Below, one piece after another: positions 43,912 through 54,638 of a stretch of 64,000 nucleotides of DNA (its first letter is position 1; the number at the start of each line of letters is the position of its first letter). The DNA is from Gentiana macrophylla. Lineage: Eukaryota; Streptophyta; Magnoliopsida; Gentianales; Gentianaceae. Where the stretch lies: the NCBI GenBank assembly GCA_026214975.1, contig CM047815.1:58659852-58723851 (forward strand), given 5' to 3'. The notes beneath the pieces were generated by a model that searched no databases, was not told the DNA's origin, and saw nothing but the letters and a program-made list of their open reading frames with translations. The position numbers and the translations under genes were made by a program.

Positions 43912-44143
43912 GTTTTGTTTTCCTTAACACTTTTGTTTCCTTTTCTTCTTTCCCTTTCCTCTCTTTAGGCTTTTAATTTTTTTAGTTTAGGCTTTTTTTT
44001 CTCTTCTTAGTTTTTAGGTTTTGTTCCACTTGTTTTTGGTCCGTTTATGCAAACTCGAGTCAAAAGGACCGTTAATATACACCCACGACCCGAGCGAACC
44101 ATAGTCCGGCCAAACAGCGGAATTTCCATTCGCGGTTCCGCGC

Positions 44144-45736
44144 ATGAGCGAGCGAGATCTTGAAGAACAACTAGCAAGAGAAATCACTGATTTTGTGATA
44201 ATGGCCGCTAATAATAGACGTACATTGGCAGACTACGCCATGCCAGGCGAAGTCAAAGTCAACCCGGCTATTGTTATTCCAGCCATTACTGCACAAACCT
44301 TTGAGCTGAAGCCAGGACTTATCCAGATGATGCAGCACGCATCAATTTTTCACGGCTACCAATCAGAGAATCCGCGATACCCACTTACACACATTCTTAG
44401 AAATATGCGTACTACACGCATCCAAGGAGTAAGTGAGGATGCTATTAAACTTAAACTTTTCCTTTTCTCACGAAAGGAGAGGCTAAAGAGTGGTACACCT
44501 CTCTCCTTCGAATCTATCGCCACCTGGCGTAACTCGAAAAGGAGTTCTTGAGTCAATATTTTCCACCTTCAAAAGCGCCAAATGCTTAAATGACATTTTC
44601 ACATTCTATCGTAAAGAGAATGAATCTTTCTTCGAGTGTTGGAAGAGATTCAAGTCTCTTCTTAGAAAATGCCCTCACCATGGCTTGCCACCGAAAGGCA
44701 AGTCAATACATTCTTCGAGTGGATTGACCGAGCTTACAAAAGGCATGGTCAATAGTTCTTTTCAAGGGCATTTCAAGAAAACGCTGATGAGGATGGGCAT
44801 TGTTTGAGGACATTGCAAAATATAACTATGCCCCTCTTATCAAGCAATTCAAGCACCTCCTCCTCCCAAGGTTGAGGAAGTCAATTTACAAAGTTTGATT
44901 GCCATGCCGCAAAGCGAGATGGCCCCCTCAATTTCCAATCCTATAAATCAAACTCCTTTTCCACGTAACCCTCGGAGTTCAGACAAGTAAAATTGTCACG
45001 CCGGACCGGCCATATGAATGGCCAATGTCAATTTAATCCCCCTGCACCTTATCAAGTAAATGCTGTTCATGACTATGGACAGTACAATCAAGTCACATGT
45101 CAAAATTGTGACGAGGTGGGGCACACTTCTAAATTCCGCCTATGAACGGACGACGCGGAAGTGAATGCATTCTATGGCGAGAACAATCAAAGGTTCAATC
45201 AGTTTCCAGGCCAGGGCAATTTTCAAAACCAAGGGTTTAATCCATCTTCAAATTTCAATCCCAACTTGAATTTTAATTCGAATCAGAATTTCAACAGAAA
45301 CCCTGGGTTTAATCAGAATCAAAACTCGAATTTTTCCAATCCTACGCAAAAATTCAATCGTAATTGGCCTTCCAATTCAAATTCTCAATTTCAAAGTCGG
45401 CCCACCAAATTTCTATGCTCCAAATCTCCAAAACTCTCAAGGCCCTCCCAACCTACAAATCTTGAGGCTAAGTTGGAAGAGCAAAGTAGATCAATGAAGA
45501 ATCTTGAGAGACAAATTGGGCAACTGGGTCGAGAAGGTTGGCTTCTAGACCCCAGGCAGGTACCGCCGGGCCACCGAGAAGAATCCAAAGGGTGGTCAAG
45601 TTGCTCAGCCGATGTGAACAAAGGCCCATGTACTGACCTCGTGCCATCAATTCAATACGGTAAGGAGGAGGCCAGTGCAATGAATCTAAGGAGCGGTACA
45701 CAAGTTAGTGGTCCTTCCCATCCGGGAAACCACTAG
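44144..45736 (+). pseudogene. Athila Gag remnant
   Basis: The first part shows LADYAMPGEVKVNPAIVIPA, FELKPGLIQMM and EDAIKLKLFLFS (44,220-44,470), the Athila Gag core. Frameshifts follow near 44,540, 44,820 and 45,000. The zinc-knuckle region reads CQNCDEVGHTSKFR (about 45,101-45,143): the last Cys is Arg (CGC), so the CCHC is broken. An Asn/Phe-rich tail (NFNPNLNFNSNQNFN, 45,225-45,350) and LEEQSRSMKNLERQIGQL (about 45,474-45,527) are typical of this lineage. Confidence 0.85.
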
Positions 45737-45810
45737 CCCCTCCTGCCATTGATAAGGCAGGAGGGGAAGCTGAGCACCTACACTCCCCTCAACTGCAAGA
45801 GAAAACTCAG

Positions 45811-46700
45811 GTGGCTGATCCCCTGAGAGGTGAAGAATTTGGTGATCCTCAAGTGGCTGATCCTTTGAGGACCGAAAAAGCAAGCGAAAGTCAGGAGGCT
45901 GATCCCCCGACTACTGAGAAATCTGAAAAAACTGTTCGTTGGAAGGATCTGGAAGACAGAGCTGTCAGTGCATCCTCGAAAAAGGTTTTCTCTGAGGATG
46001 ACCTTAAGAAACTTCCATTTCCACCGAGAAAGAGCAACATTCCTTTGATTGAGGATAAGAAGTATGAAAAGGTGCTAAACCTTTTGAAAAATACTCAGGT
46101 GAATCTTCCATTGTCGGATGTCTTAGTCGAGATGCCTAAGTATACAAAATTTATCAAGGATGTTGTGTCTTGAAAAAAAAGAACTTAGCGAGGCATGGAA
46201 AGGCATATTGGTGAGGATTGTTCCATGATTAATTATGAAAACTTACCAATTAAAAGAGGTGACCTCGCAAATTTGTACTTACAGGTTTTGATGGGAGGTC
46301 TAGTCTTCCCAAATTCTTTGTGTGATCTAGGTGCCTCTATAAGCCTTATGCCAATGTCTCAGTATGCAAACAATTTCGGTTTACAAAGTCTTCTAGAACC
46401 CACTACTATGAGTTTACAATTCGCGGATAGATCCTCTAAGAAAGCTTCAGAATCTAAAAGACGTTTTGGTTCAGATTGATCGATTTACCTTTCCGCTTGA
46501 TTGGTATGTTTTAGATATAGAGAAAGACTAAAACGTTCCCTTGATTCTAGGAAGACCTTTCTTATCTACATTAGAGCTCTCATCGATCGCGATGGTGGGC
46601 AAGTGACTATCCGAGTTGGTGACCAAGAGGTGAGTTACAATGTTTTAAAGTCCATTCAAGTACCCTCGGCCCTCCAACCGGTTTTTCCATTGATTATATG
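45811..46700 (+). pseudogene. Athila protease region
   Basis: A repetitive acidic spacer (ADPLR repeats, 45,811-45,900) is followed by LPFPPRKSNIPLIEDKKYEK and VLVEMPKYTKFIKDVVS (ending 46,173). Then come LCDLGASISLMPMS (about 46,318-46,362, with Leu in place of the usual Thr after the catalytic Asp) and LGRPFLSTLRALIDRDGG-like words in another frame. Shifts at 46,175, 46,250 and 46,480. Confidence 0.8.
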
Positions 46701-46796
46701 ACGGATGATTTCACCGACTATATGGATAAGCAAGTCATGGTTGTAGAAGCGAATATGAGCGATTAGTTGATAATCTGAATACTCATGGTAGGGTGA

Positions 46797-48492
46797 ATGG
46801 ATCACCTAGCGGTGATTTTGAGGAAGAGTTGTTGGAAGGAGAAGCTTTGGCGGTGGGACTACGTGAGTAAACTCAATGATATTGAGTTGAAAAGTGGAGA
46901 TCTCAAGTCTAGTTTAGAAGACCCCCCTGCGGATTTGGTGTTGAAGCCGTTACCTAAACATCTTAAGTATGTGTTCTTAAGAGAGGGCGACAAGCTTCCT
47001 TTAATCATATCTGCCAAGCTCTCCCGTACAGAGGAAATGAAACTGATCAACGTCTTGAAGAAGAATGAAAAAGCTTTTGGTTGGCAAGTAGGAGATATCA
47101 GGGGAATATCTCCTGACATCTGCATGCATAAGATCAAGACGAATGAGGGCGCCAAGTGTGTCAGACAGCCCCAGCGAAGGCTTAACCCTCATATGCAAGA
47201 AGTCGTTAAAAAAGAAATCATTAAACTTCTGGACATGGGAATCATTTATGCCATCGCGGATAGTGAATGGGTTTCCCCGACTCAAGTAGTTCCCAAAAAG
47301 GGTGGAATTACAATTGAGAAGAATGAGAAGGAGAGGAAATTGCATTGAGGCTTGTTTCTGGGTTACTGAGTGCGTGATCGATTATCGAAAGCTCAATGAG
47401 GTAACCATGAAAGATCACTTTCCCCTTCCATTCATTGACCAGATGCTCGAGCGTCTGGCGGGGCACGCATTCTACTGTTTCCTAGATGGATATTCAGGAT
47501 ATTTCCAGATACCCATTGATCCAGCTGACCAAGAAAAGACCACCTTCACCGCTTATGGTACATTCGCCTCTGACGCGAATGCCGTTCGGTCTCTGCAATG
47601 CCCCAGCTACATTCCAGTGATGTATGCTAGCCATCTTTGACGGGCTTGTAGAAAAGTGTATGGAGATTTTTATGGACGATTTTTTCGGTTTTTGGTCAGT
47701 CTTTTGATGATTGCCTTGACAATCTTGATCAGGTGTTATCCAGATGTGTGGAAAAGAACCTAGTACTTAATTGGGAAAAATGCCATTTCATGGTAGATGA
47801 AGGAATAGTTCTTGGCCACAAGATCTCCGCCAAAGGTATAAGTAGATAGGGCCAAGGTAGAAGCTATTGAGAAGATGAGTTACCCTAAGAATGTTCGGGA
47901 AGTCCGAGGTTTTCTCGGACATGTCGGCTTCTATAGGAGGTTCATTCAAGATTTCTCCAAGATAGCCAAGCCCTCGCCCACTTTACTAAAGGAAGACGTT
48001 GAGTTTAATTTTGATGAGAGCCGCAAGCAAGCGTTTGAGGAGCTTAAGGATCGTTTAATATCCGCTCCGATTCTTATATCGCTCGATTCGAACCTACCAT
48101 TTGAGCTTATGTGCGACGCATCAAACTATCTTCAGCAGTCTTGTTTCACAGGCAAAAGATCAAAGGAAAGTTCCAACCTATCTATTACGCAAGTCACACA
48201 TTGAACCCCTCTCAAGTTAACTATACTACTACCGAAAAGGAACCTCGGCCGTAGTCTTTGCTATGGACAAGTTTCGTAGTTACTTGTTAGGAGCTCAAGT
48301 GATCGTGTGGGTGATCACGCCGCTTTGCGTTACCTGATGACTAAGAAAGAGGCTAAACCGCGCTTACTACGTTGGATATTGACCCTACAAGAGTTTGACG
48401 TTCAAATTAAGGACAAAAAGGGCAGTGAAAATGTAGTGGCGGATCACGTCTCTAGGATGTTAAATGAGGAAAAGAATGAACCGATGATATAG
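46797..48492 (+). pseudogene. Athila reverse transcriptase and RNase H
   Basis: RT blocks are KNEKAFGWQVGDIRGISPDI, PQRRLNPHMQEVVKKEIIKL, SEWVSPTQVVPKKGGI, CVIDYRKLNEVTMKDHFPLP and FLDGYSGYFQIPIDP. IFMDDF (about 47,668-47,685) stands for the catalytic YxDD box. The connection has EVRGFLGHVGFYRRFIQDFS (from 47,899). RNase H blocks are PFELMCDASNY and [20 protein letters not shown] (48,310-48,370), with [10 protein letters not shown] near its end. Breaks at about 47,348, 47,640, 47,850, 48,150 and 48,300. Confidence 0.88.
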
Positions 48493-48726
48493 ATCTTTAC
48501 TTTCTCTCAGAGAACATCATGTTGATCGATGGTCGCTCCCCGATGTTCCATGGTATTCTTCCATTGTAAACTACCTTCATGGCCGTTATCTCGATCCGTA
48601 AATGTCTTATCGGGAGAAGAAAAAGTTCTTCTCGGATTTAAAATATTTCGTTTGGGATGAACCTTATCTTTTCAAGATCTCAGTAAAGATGGTTTGCTTA
48701 GGAGATGTATTCCGTAATCGGGCAAC

Positions 48727-50125
48727 GTGACATCATTGAGCAAAGGCTGCCACAGTGGACCCACAGGAGGTCACTTTGGTCCGTGGAAAACCGTTGCTAA
48801 GATCTTTCAATCCGGTTTCTATTGGCCTACGATCTTTAAAGATACGGAAGCTTTCTGTAAAGCTTGTGATAGGTGCCAAAGAACCGGTACTCTGACAAGG
48901 CGTTTTGACATGCCTTTAAAACCCATCCTCGAATGCGAAGTCTTTGATGTATGGGGTATCGATTTTATGGGACCTTTCCCATCATCTTGCGGTAATAAAT
49001 ACATCTTAGTCTGCGTGGATTACGTGTCTAAATGGGTGGAGGCCCAAGCCACTCCTCACAATGATCATAAGACGGTGATGAAATTTCTAAAGAAGAATAT
49101 TTTCGTGAGGTTTGGATGTCCACGTGCCTTGATCAGTGATGAAGGGACGCATTTCTGCAACCGACCCCTAGAGAAAGTACTTGAGAAGTATGGTGTCCGG
49201 CATAAAATTGGCACACCGTACCATCCTATGACTAGTGGTCAGGTTGAAAGGAGCAAACGAGCATTAAGAAGATCTGGAGAAGGCATCATGATCATAGGAA
49301 AGCCCGGAGTCTAAAGTTGGATGATGTACTGTGGGCATATCGAACTGCCTATAAGACCCCCATGGGTACATCACCATATCAAATGGTCTACGGAAACCAT
49401 GTCATCTGCCTGTCGAGTTAGAGCATAGAGCTTATTGGGCTACAAAGTTTTTGAACTTTGATTCCCAATCTTGTGGGAAGCATCGACTACTGCTAGATTA
49501 TACATGAGTGGGGCAATTCAGACTCCAGGCCTATGAAAGTGCCAGGATTAGTAAGGATAAGATGAAGCTACTCCACGATGCTAAGATTAAGAAAAGAGAA
49601 TTTCATGTCGGCGAACAAGTTCTTCTATATAATTCCAGGTTACATCTGTTTCCTGGAAAGTTAAGGACACGTTGGTCCGGCCCTTTCGAGATTCTCCAAA
49701 TCATTCCGGGAGGCGTTCTAGAACTTCGTGGTTATAGTGGTGAACCGTTTCGAGTCAACGGTCAAAGGTGCAAACACTATATTGGTGAACCTAAAGAGAC
49801 ATCTTTGATTGTTAAATTTCTCGATATTCTCGGATGTGGTGTTACTCAGGTCGAAGAATTTGACGAGTTATCACCCGACTTGTTCTCCGAGGATGACGGT
49901 AGTGATCCGTCTGAAGAAGTTCTAGCAGGTAGTGCTGATATGGAAGAGTTAGAGAGGGAGCGACAACTTAAACGTCATCAGAGGAGTCAGAGGAGAAAGA
50001 ACACAACCATGGGGAAACTTAAGAAGGTTTGGAGAGCTTTCAAAGATTTCACCCCATGTGTGAGATGTTCTGCGCAGCCACACTCGATCGAGCTTAAACG
50101 AGGTAGTGGGTGGGGAGAAGGTTAA
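48727..50125 (+). pseudogene. Athila integrase
   Basis: The zinc-binding part has [20 protein letters not shown] and [11 protein letters not shown]; the core has [11 protein letters not shown] (first Asp), [11 protein letters not shown] (second Asp) and [12 protein letters not shown] (Glu), about 48,770-49,270. After a break, the C-terminal domain has VLLYNSRLHLFPGKLRTRWS and GPFEIL (about 49,620-49,700), then an acidic and basic tail. The catalytic triad is intact by eye. Shifts at about 49,310 and 49,430. Confidence 0.88.
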
Positions 50126-50921
50126 ATGGCCTGATCCAGGTGAGCTTACAATGTGTCGGGCTAACGACATTAACCAAAAAAGCGCCACTAGGGGGCAACC
50201 TAGATATCGTTCTTTTAGTTGTTTTGTTTTACGCTTTGATAGTATTAGTATTTAAGTTTAGTTTATTCGGTTTTAGCCTTATTAAGTTTTGTTTTTATCT
50301 CATCAGTTAGTTGTGCTTTCTAGATATGGATTTGGTGTTCAAATTGAGGAGTTACCTTTCCCAGGAGGATTCCACTCATTCTTGTAGATGACGGACCGGG
50401 AGGAACCATCGTTTTGCACGTAGATTTTGACATTAGTACCCGCGTCAAGACGGTCACCTATGTTCTTATTGTTCCCCGTTGTTCGGGAGGTGGAGACTTT
50501 ACTACTCGAGGAGTTACTGAGCAGCTCTAGGGCGCCCTTACACCATCCTCAATGATCCGATGCTGACAGATTTAGCGCTAGTGCTGCAAGCTGAGCACTT
50601 TCGAGGTGTTGATGTAGCTGGTGAGGACTGGGGTTTACAAGATGAGTATGATTTCCCTCCGGCGATTGACATGCTCCGCCGTCTCATTCGAGTGATCGAT
50701 TGGTCGGACATTTATGATGACTAGCGTTCTTAGGATGTTTCGTCGAGCAAACGACGTAAAACAAAAGCGCTGTTTTCCATCTGTTTTTATTTATTTTCTA
50801 GTAATTTTATGTACTTCGTTTGATTTTTATTTGTATTTTTGAAGTTTTATATAAGTTTAATAAGAAGGGCAATTTTGAATTTGATTTGTATGGAAATTTT
50901 ATAATTTTTGCCCTTAATCGC
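50126..50921 (+). other. Post-pol region with a degraded unknown ORF
   Basis: Two frames give readable pieces: GGTIVLHVDFDISTRVKTVT (about 50,400-50,460) and LTDLALVLQAEHFRGVDVAG with a later RLIRVIDWSDIYDD (50,565-50,723). They are joined by a shift near 50,530. I do not recognise a family. It may be a C-terminal extension of pol or a separate small protein. AT-rich sequence follows to the motif array. Confidence 0.4.
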
Positions 50922-51125
50922 TTGGACGCCCGTCGAACTCGACGCCCGTCCGCTTTGACCAATTTTAGGATTGAGCGCCCACTAAGCTCGACGCCCGCCT
51001 CGCTTTATTCCTCCAATCTGTATGTGATTCAAAATCTTGGACGAAGCGTTTAATAAGCGGACGCCCGTCCAGCTTCATTCGATTTCCCAGTGGACGCCCG
51101 TCCACCGAGTTGGACAGCGCCCAAC
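50922..51125. repeat. GGACGNNCGTCC array at an internal promoter
   Basis: Copies at 50,924 (GGACGCCCGTCG), 50,940, 50,973, 50,989, 51,040 (GGACGAAGCGTT), 51,059 (GGACGCCCGTCC), 51,092 (GGACGCCCGTCC) and 51,112. The last copy is about 10-20 bp from the TATA box at 51,133. Confidence 0.9.
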
Positions 51126-51132
51126 CTCGCTC

Positions 51133-51140
51133 TATATATA
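51133..51140 (+). promoter_or_regulatory. Internal TATA box ahead of the env-like ORF
   Basis: TATATATA in the context CTCTATATATACCC. The downstream sequence resembles a plant 5' untranslated region (CCTTCATCG, TCTCTCTCCTCC, CCTAAAATCGCC) and reaches the ATG at 51,725. The context matches the LTR promoters at 38,000 and 55,214. Confidence 0.6.
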
Positions 51141-51724
51141 CCCTTCATCGAGTGAACCTTCACTTTTCAGAATTTCAAAATCAAAACGGTTTCTCTCTCC
51201 TCCTTTTGCCCTAAAATCGCCGATTCTACACCGTTTTGGGCGATTCAAAGTGCTACAGGCCGCCCTTGATACCCTCTCTTTGATTTTCATAACCAAATCC
51301 CCCAACACACGATATTTTTGGAGAATCAGGCCCCACTTCAGTCCGACTTTTTGAGAGAAAAATCCGATTTTGGGAGCCAATTTGGTGTTGTTTGGACTAA
51401 TCTTCATCTCAATCAACATCCACTCACCCTACTCGGTAAGTTAGTAACAACTTTTCTGGATTTTATTCACGTTTTTGTGAGTTCGATCTTTGGGTCGGCT
51501 CGTTTTCTTGAATGTCACCTTAATTTGTTTTTTTTTCCTGGTTTTGGTGTTTCTTTCGCGCTCTGCTGTTTGGTGATGTGGTGTTGTGATGGGTGATGAA
51601 TGGGTTGTTTGGTGATGATTATGGTTGTGGTTTGTGGTTTGGTTGATTTGAAATCCCGATTTGAATGTTAAACGGGTACCTTGTTTTGTTTTGGGATCGT
51701 TGTGTTTTACTCTAGGATTGCATA

Positions 51725-53144
51725 ATGGTTCATAAGAAGGGAGTTGTGAAGAGGCATGGTAAGGAAGTGGCCCGGGAGGCGGGGAAAAAGCGTAAAGAGA
51801 TTGACCCTACCTTAGTTGATCCTAACCGGGTGTGAGTATTCGTGAGCAACCCCCAGAGCCACCCAAACTAGGGCAACCTTAAGAGATGAGCCAACCTCAA
51901 AGTGCGAGACGGATGATGATGTGCCTTTGTTACGGATGCCTAGAGTTCGAGAGAGGTGGAGGTTCGCTCAGGTCGAGAGGAAACCTATCGATACTACCCG
52001 GGAAGAGGAACCGGCTTGTAACTAGGCGCCTCCTAGGAAGAAATCTAAAACCGTTGCCCCGATGCCATTGCCTCGTCGATTCGTGAACCCTAGAGCCCAC
52101 GAAGTTTATACCAAGCACTATTTCTCGAGAAACGTGTTGATAGAGAGGGCTACATTGGAAGCTAAGGTAGATCCGGGGTTCGTCAAACTGTTGAAGGATC
52201 GGAAATGGGAAGCCTTGATGACTATCCCGACTACCCCGGTAAATGGCTCCCTAGTTCGGGAATTTTATGCAAACTGTTCTGAAACCGACTTGGGGACAAA
52301 GGTAGTCGTGGTTCGAGGGGTAGAAGTTCCCTTTACACCGGAGGTGATTAATCGGAAATACAACTTAGCGGCTTTCGAGGGTCGGGATTATAAGGAGGAG
52401 ATTGTGCATAGGCGAGTTTGGGGACAGGATCCTTTGGAGGAGTTGAGATTGAGAGTTTGCCCGGATGTGGCCTGGACGTTGAGACCGGGAGGAGACCGGA
52501 AGGAGTTGGTTACCACGACTGGACGGAGGATTGGAAGGTCCGGTGTCGATTCATTCGAGTCGGTTGTTGCCTAAGAACAACTTGACACATTTTCATATAG
52601 GTGACTCCGGGAATGTTGTATGCGTTGACATTTGGTTTAAATGTGGATGTGGGACAAGCATTGTATGACGAGATCTCGATCAATCAGAAGGTTTATACAC
52701 GGAGCTTGATCGTCCCTCACTTGATCCACAGTTTATGTCTCGATGCCGGTGTGCCTGAGTTTGGGGCGGATCATAAACCGAAGAACCCAGGCCTATACAA
52801 AGGGAAAAAGTAAGCCCTCGGGACATTTCGAGCCGGAGGCACCTACGGAGCCTGGTTCATCGGCAACACCTCGTGCATCCTCCTTCCTCCTTTATCTCCC
52901 GCCGTCAGGATGCGGTTAAGCATGGCCAATAGTTTCGGGAATGGCTCGGTGATATTCGGGATACATGCTGAACAACATTTTGACGATTCTTGGTGCATCC
53001 GTGAGGCGGCAAGCCGAGGATGACAGGATCTTCAATCCGAGCTCCGTTGATTATCTTTTTTGCGATGAGATTGAGCAGGTCATTGCGGATGCTCTACACG
53101 ACTCGAGTCATCTTGATGAGGAGTACCTGACTCGGCGGCTGTAG
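51725..53144 (+). pseudogene. Athila env-like ORF (putative plant transposon protein)
   Basis: ATG at 51,725 begins a basic N-terminus (MVHKKGVVKRHGKEVAREAGK). After a stop at about 51,834 and a shift, the conserved central domain is in an open frame at 52,062-52,574, with NPRAHEVYTKHYFSRNVLIE, LVREFYANCSETDLGTKVVV and VPFTPEVINRKYNL. A second piece (52,601-52,813) has MTPGMLYALTFGLNVDVGQA and LIVPHLIHSLCLDAGV; the tail has DDRIFNPSSVDYL to TAG 53,142. This matches the plant transposon protein domain found downstream of pol in Athila. Function is unknown; no clear signal peptide or membrane segment is seen. Confidence 0.75.
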
Positions 53145-54638
53145 GCTACGGCACCACCTTTCGGACCTCCTCCGATCCTCCGGTGATGATTCTCGCGGCA
53201 CATAGCCAACCTTGATCTTATTTTGTCTATTTTCACATTGGTTGTTTTGTATTGACATTTTTACTTATACGGTTCATTGTAATTTTGATATTGATACTAT
53301 TTATTTTCGATGGATCTTGTAAGCCATAAGGCGAGCGTACTTTCATTTCAACTGTGTTTCAACTTTCTGGATGTATTGAGTGCTCTCACTTTGATTTATC
53401 TTTATTTTTGATATCTCTTTTCATGTTGGTATGACTCCCCGTTTTCCCCGAGATGGTTCCATGTTGTCTAAGATGTGCAGGTATCTACATTGTCTGGTTA
53501 CGCATTCTTGATATCATTATGAAGGCTCCGGCCTGACCAACGATTCGAGTTTCGATTTAAATCAGCTAAGTCTTTTCCTTTTTCTTTCGTTTTGTACAAC
53601 ATGAGGACATGTTGATTTTTAAGTGTGGGGGAGGGGAATGTTTCGATATGTATCTACACATTGGCTTAATTCGTAATGTTTCTATGCAAATGAGCTAAAA
53701 TTTTTGAAATTTTCCGATTAATCGTTGTTTTTGTTTTGTCGAGTAGGCGATTCGATTAAATGTATCATATATTTGGTAAGTTAGATGTTTCACGACACTA
53801 TTTTTCACGAGCCATAGTGAATGATGAGCTAATTTATAAAGTTATACCCTTTTGGATTAGTGGTTTTGATTTTCTCGTAAGTCATGTGCTTAGGGCTACG
53901 TATATATCGTGAGGTTTATGATAGTTTGTATTTAGTTCCGAAGTATGATATACTGTGAATATCTAAGGTTTGAATGTGATAAGTAACACGTAACTTATTG
54001 TCAAATGAAAAAGTTGAAAAGTAAAATATGAAGAATTATTGGGTGTGTCGAAAGCTAGTCGATGATTTGAGTGAGATAGGGTATACCACGTATGTCCTAT
54101 ACCACTATGATGACTAAAGCTCACGGCAGTCGTAAGAAGTCGCCTTATGATTGGAGTAAGGTAGGGTATTATCTCGAAATGTCCTATTCTCGCTATGACA
54201 GGCAAGAGCTCATTTCGATGTGTGTTTTAAGTGAAAAGTTAAATCAAGCGATAAAGTGTTATGAAATGTATATAAGACTAAGTTATCGTCTGTCTTATCC
54301 CAAGAGAAACCGATGAGATATGTTGTAGGGATTATCCTCGAGTATTTGAGTAAAGGCCCTAGATATACTCGATCATTCTTTTCGGGATATATCACGTTTG
54401 TAGGGTACATCTTATGAGTGTCATTTATTACTAGTCTACAAGGGGGTATTAGCTAGTTTTGCTTTGAGTTTCTCGAGTTTGGATATAGTGGAAGTTTATT
54501 ATGGCTATGCACACGCACAAGGGTGAACTTCTGATTTATTGGATATGTGTTATGCACGTTTAGATGCCTGTTCTTTTCTCGAGCCTAACTTTTGTTTTGT
54601 TTTGCTCGGGACGAGCAAAAGCTTAAGTGTGGGGGAGT
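53145..54638 (+). other. Athila 3' non-coding region and polypurine tract
   Basis: Purine-rich marks lie at 53,618-53,638 (TTTTTAAGTGTGGGGGAGG) and at 54,620-54,638 (GCTTAAGTGTGGGGGAGT) directly before the right LTR. The region between them is AT-rich with no gene. The layout duplicates that of 40,690-41,738. Confidence 0.75.

Noticed and set aside
51725..53144. Retroviral-type envelope protein
   Set aside because: The ORF is in the env-like position, but no signal peptide, membrane segment or envelope motif is visible; it is called a plant transposon protein instead.
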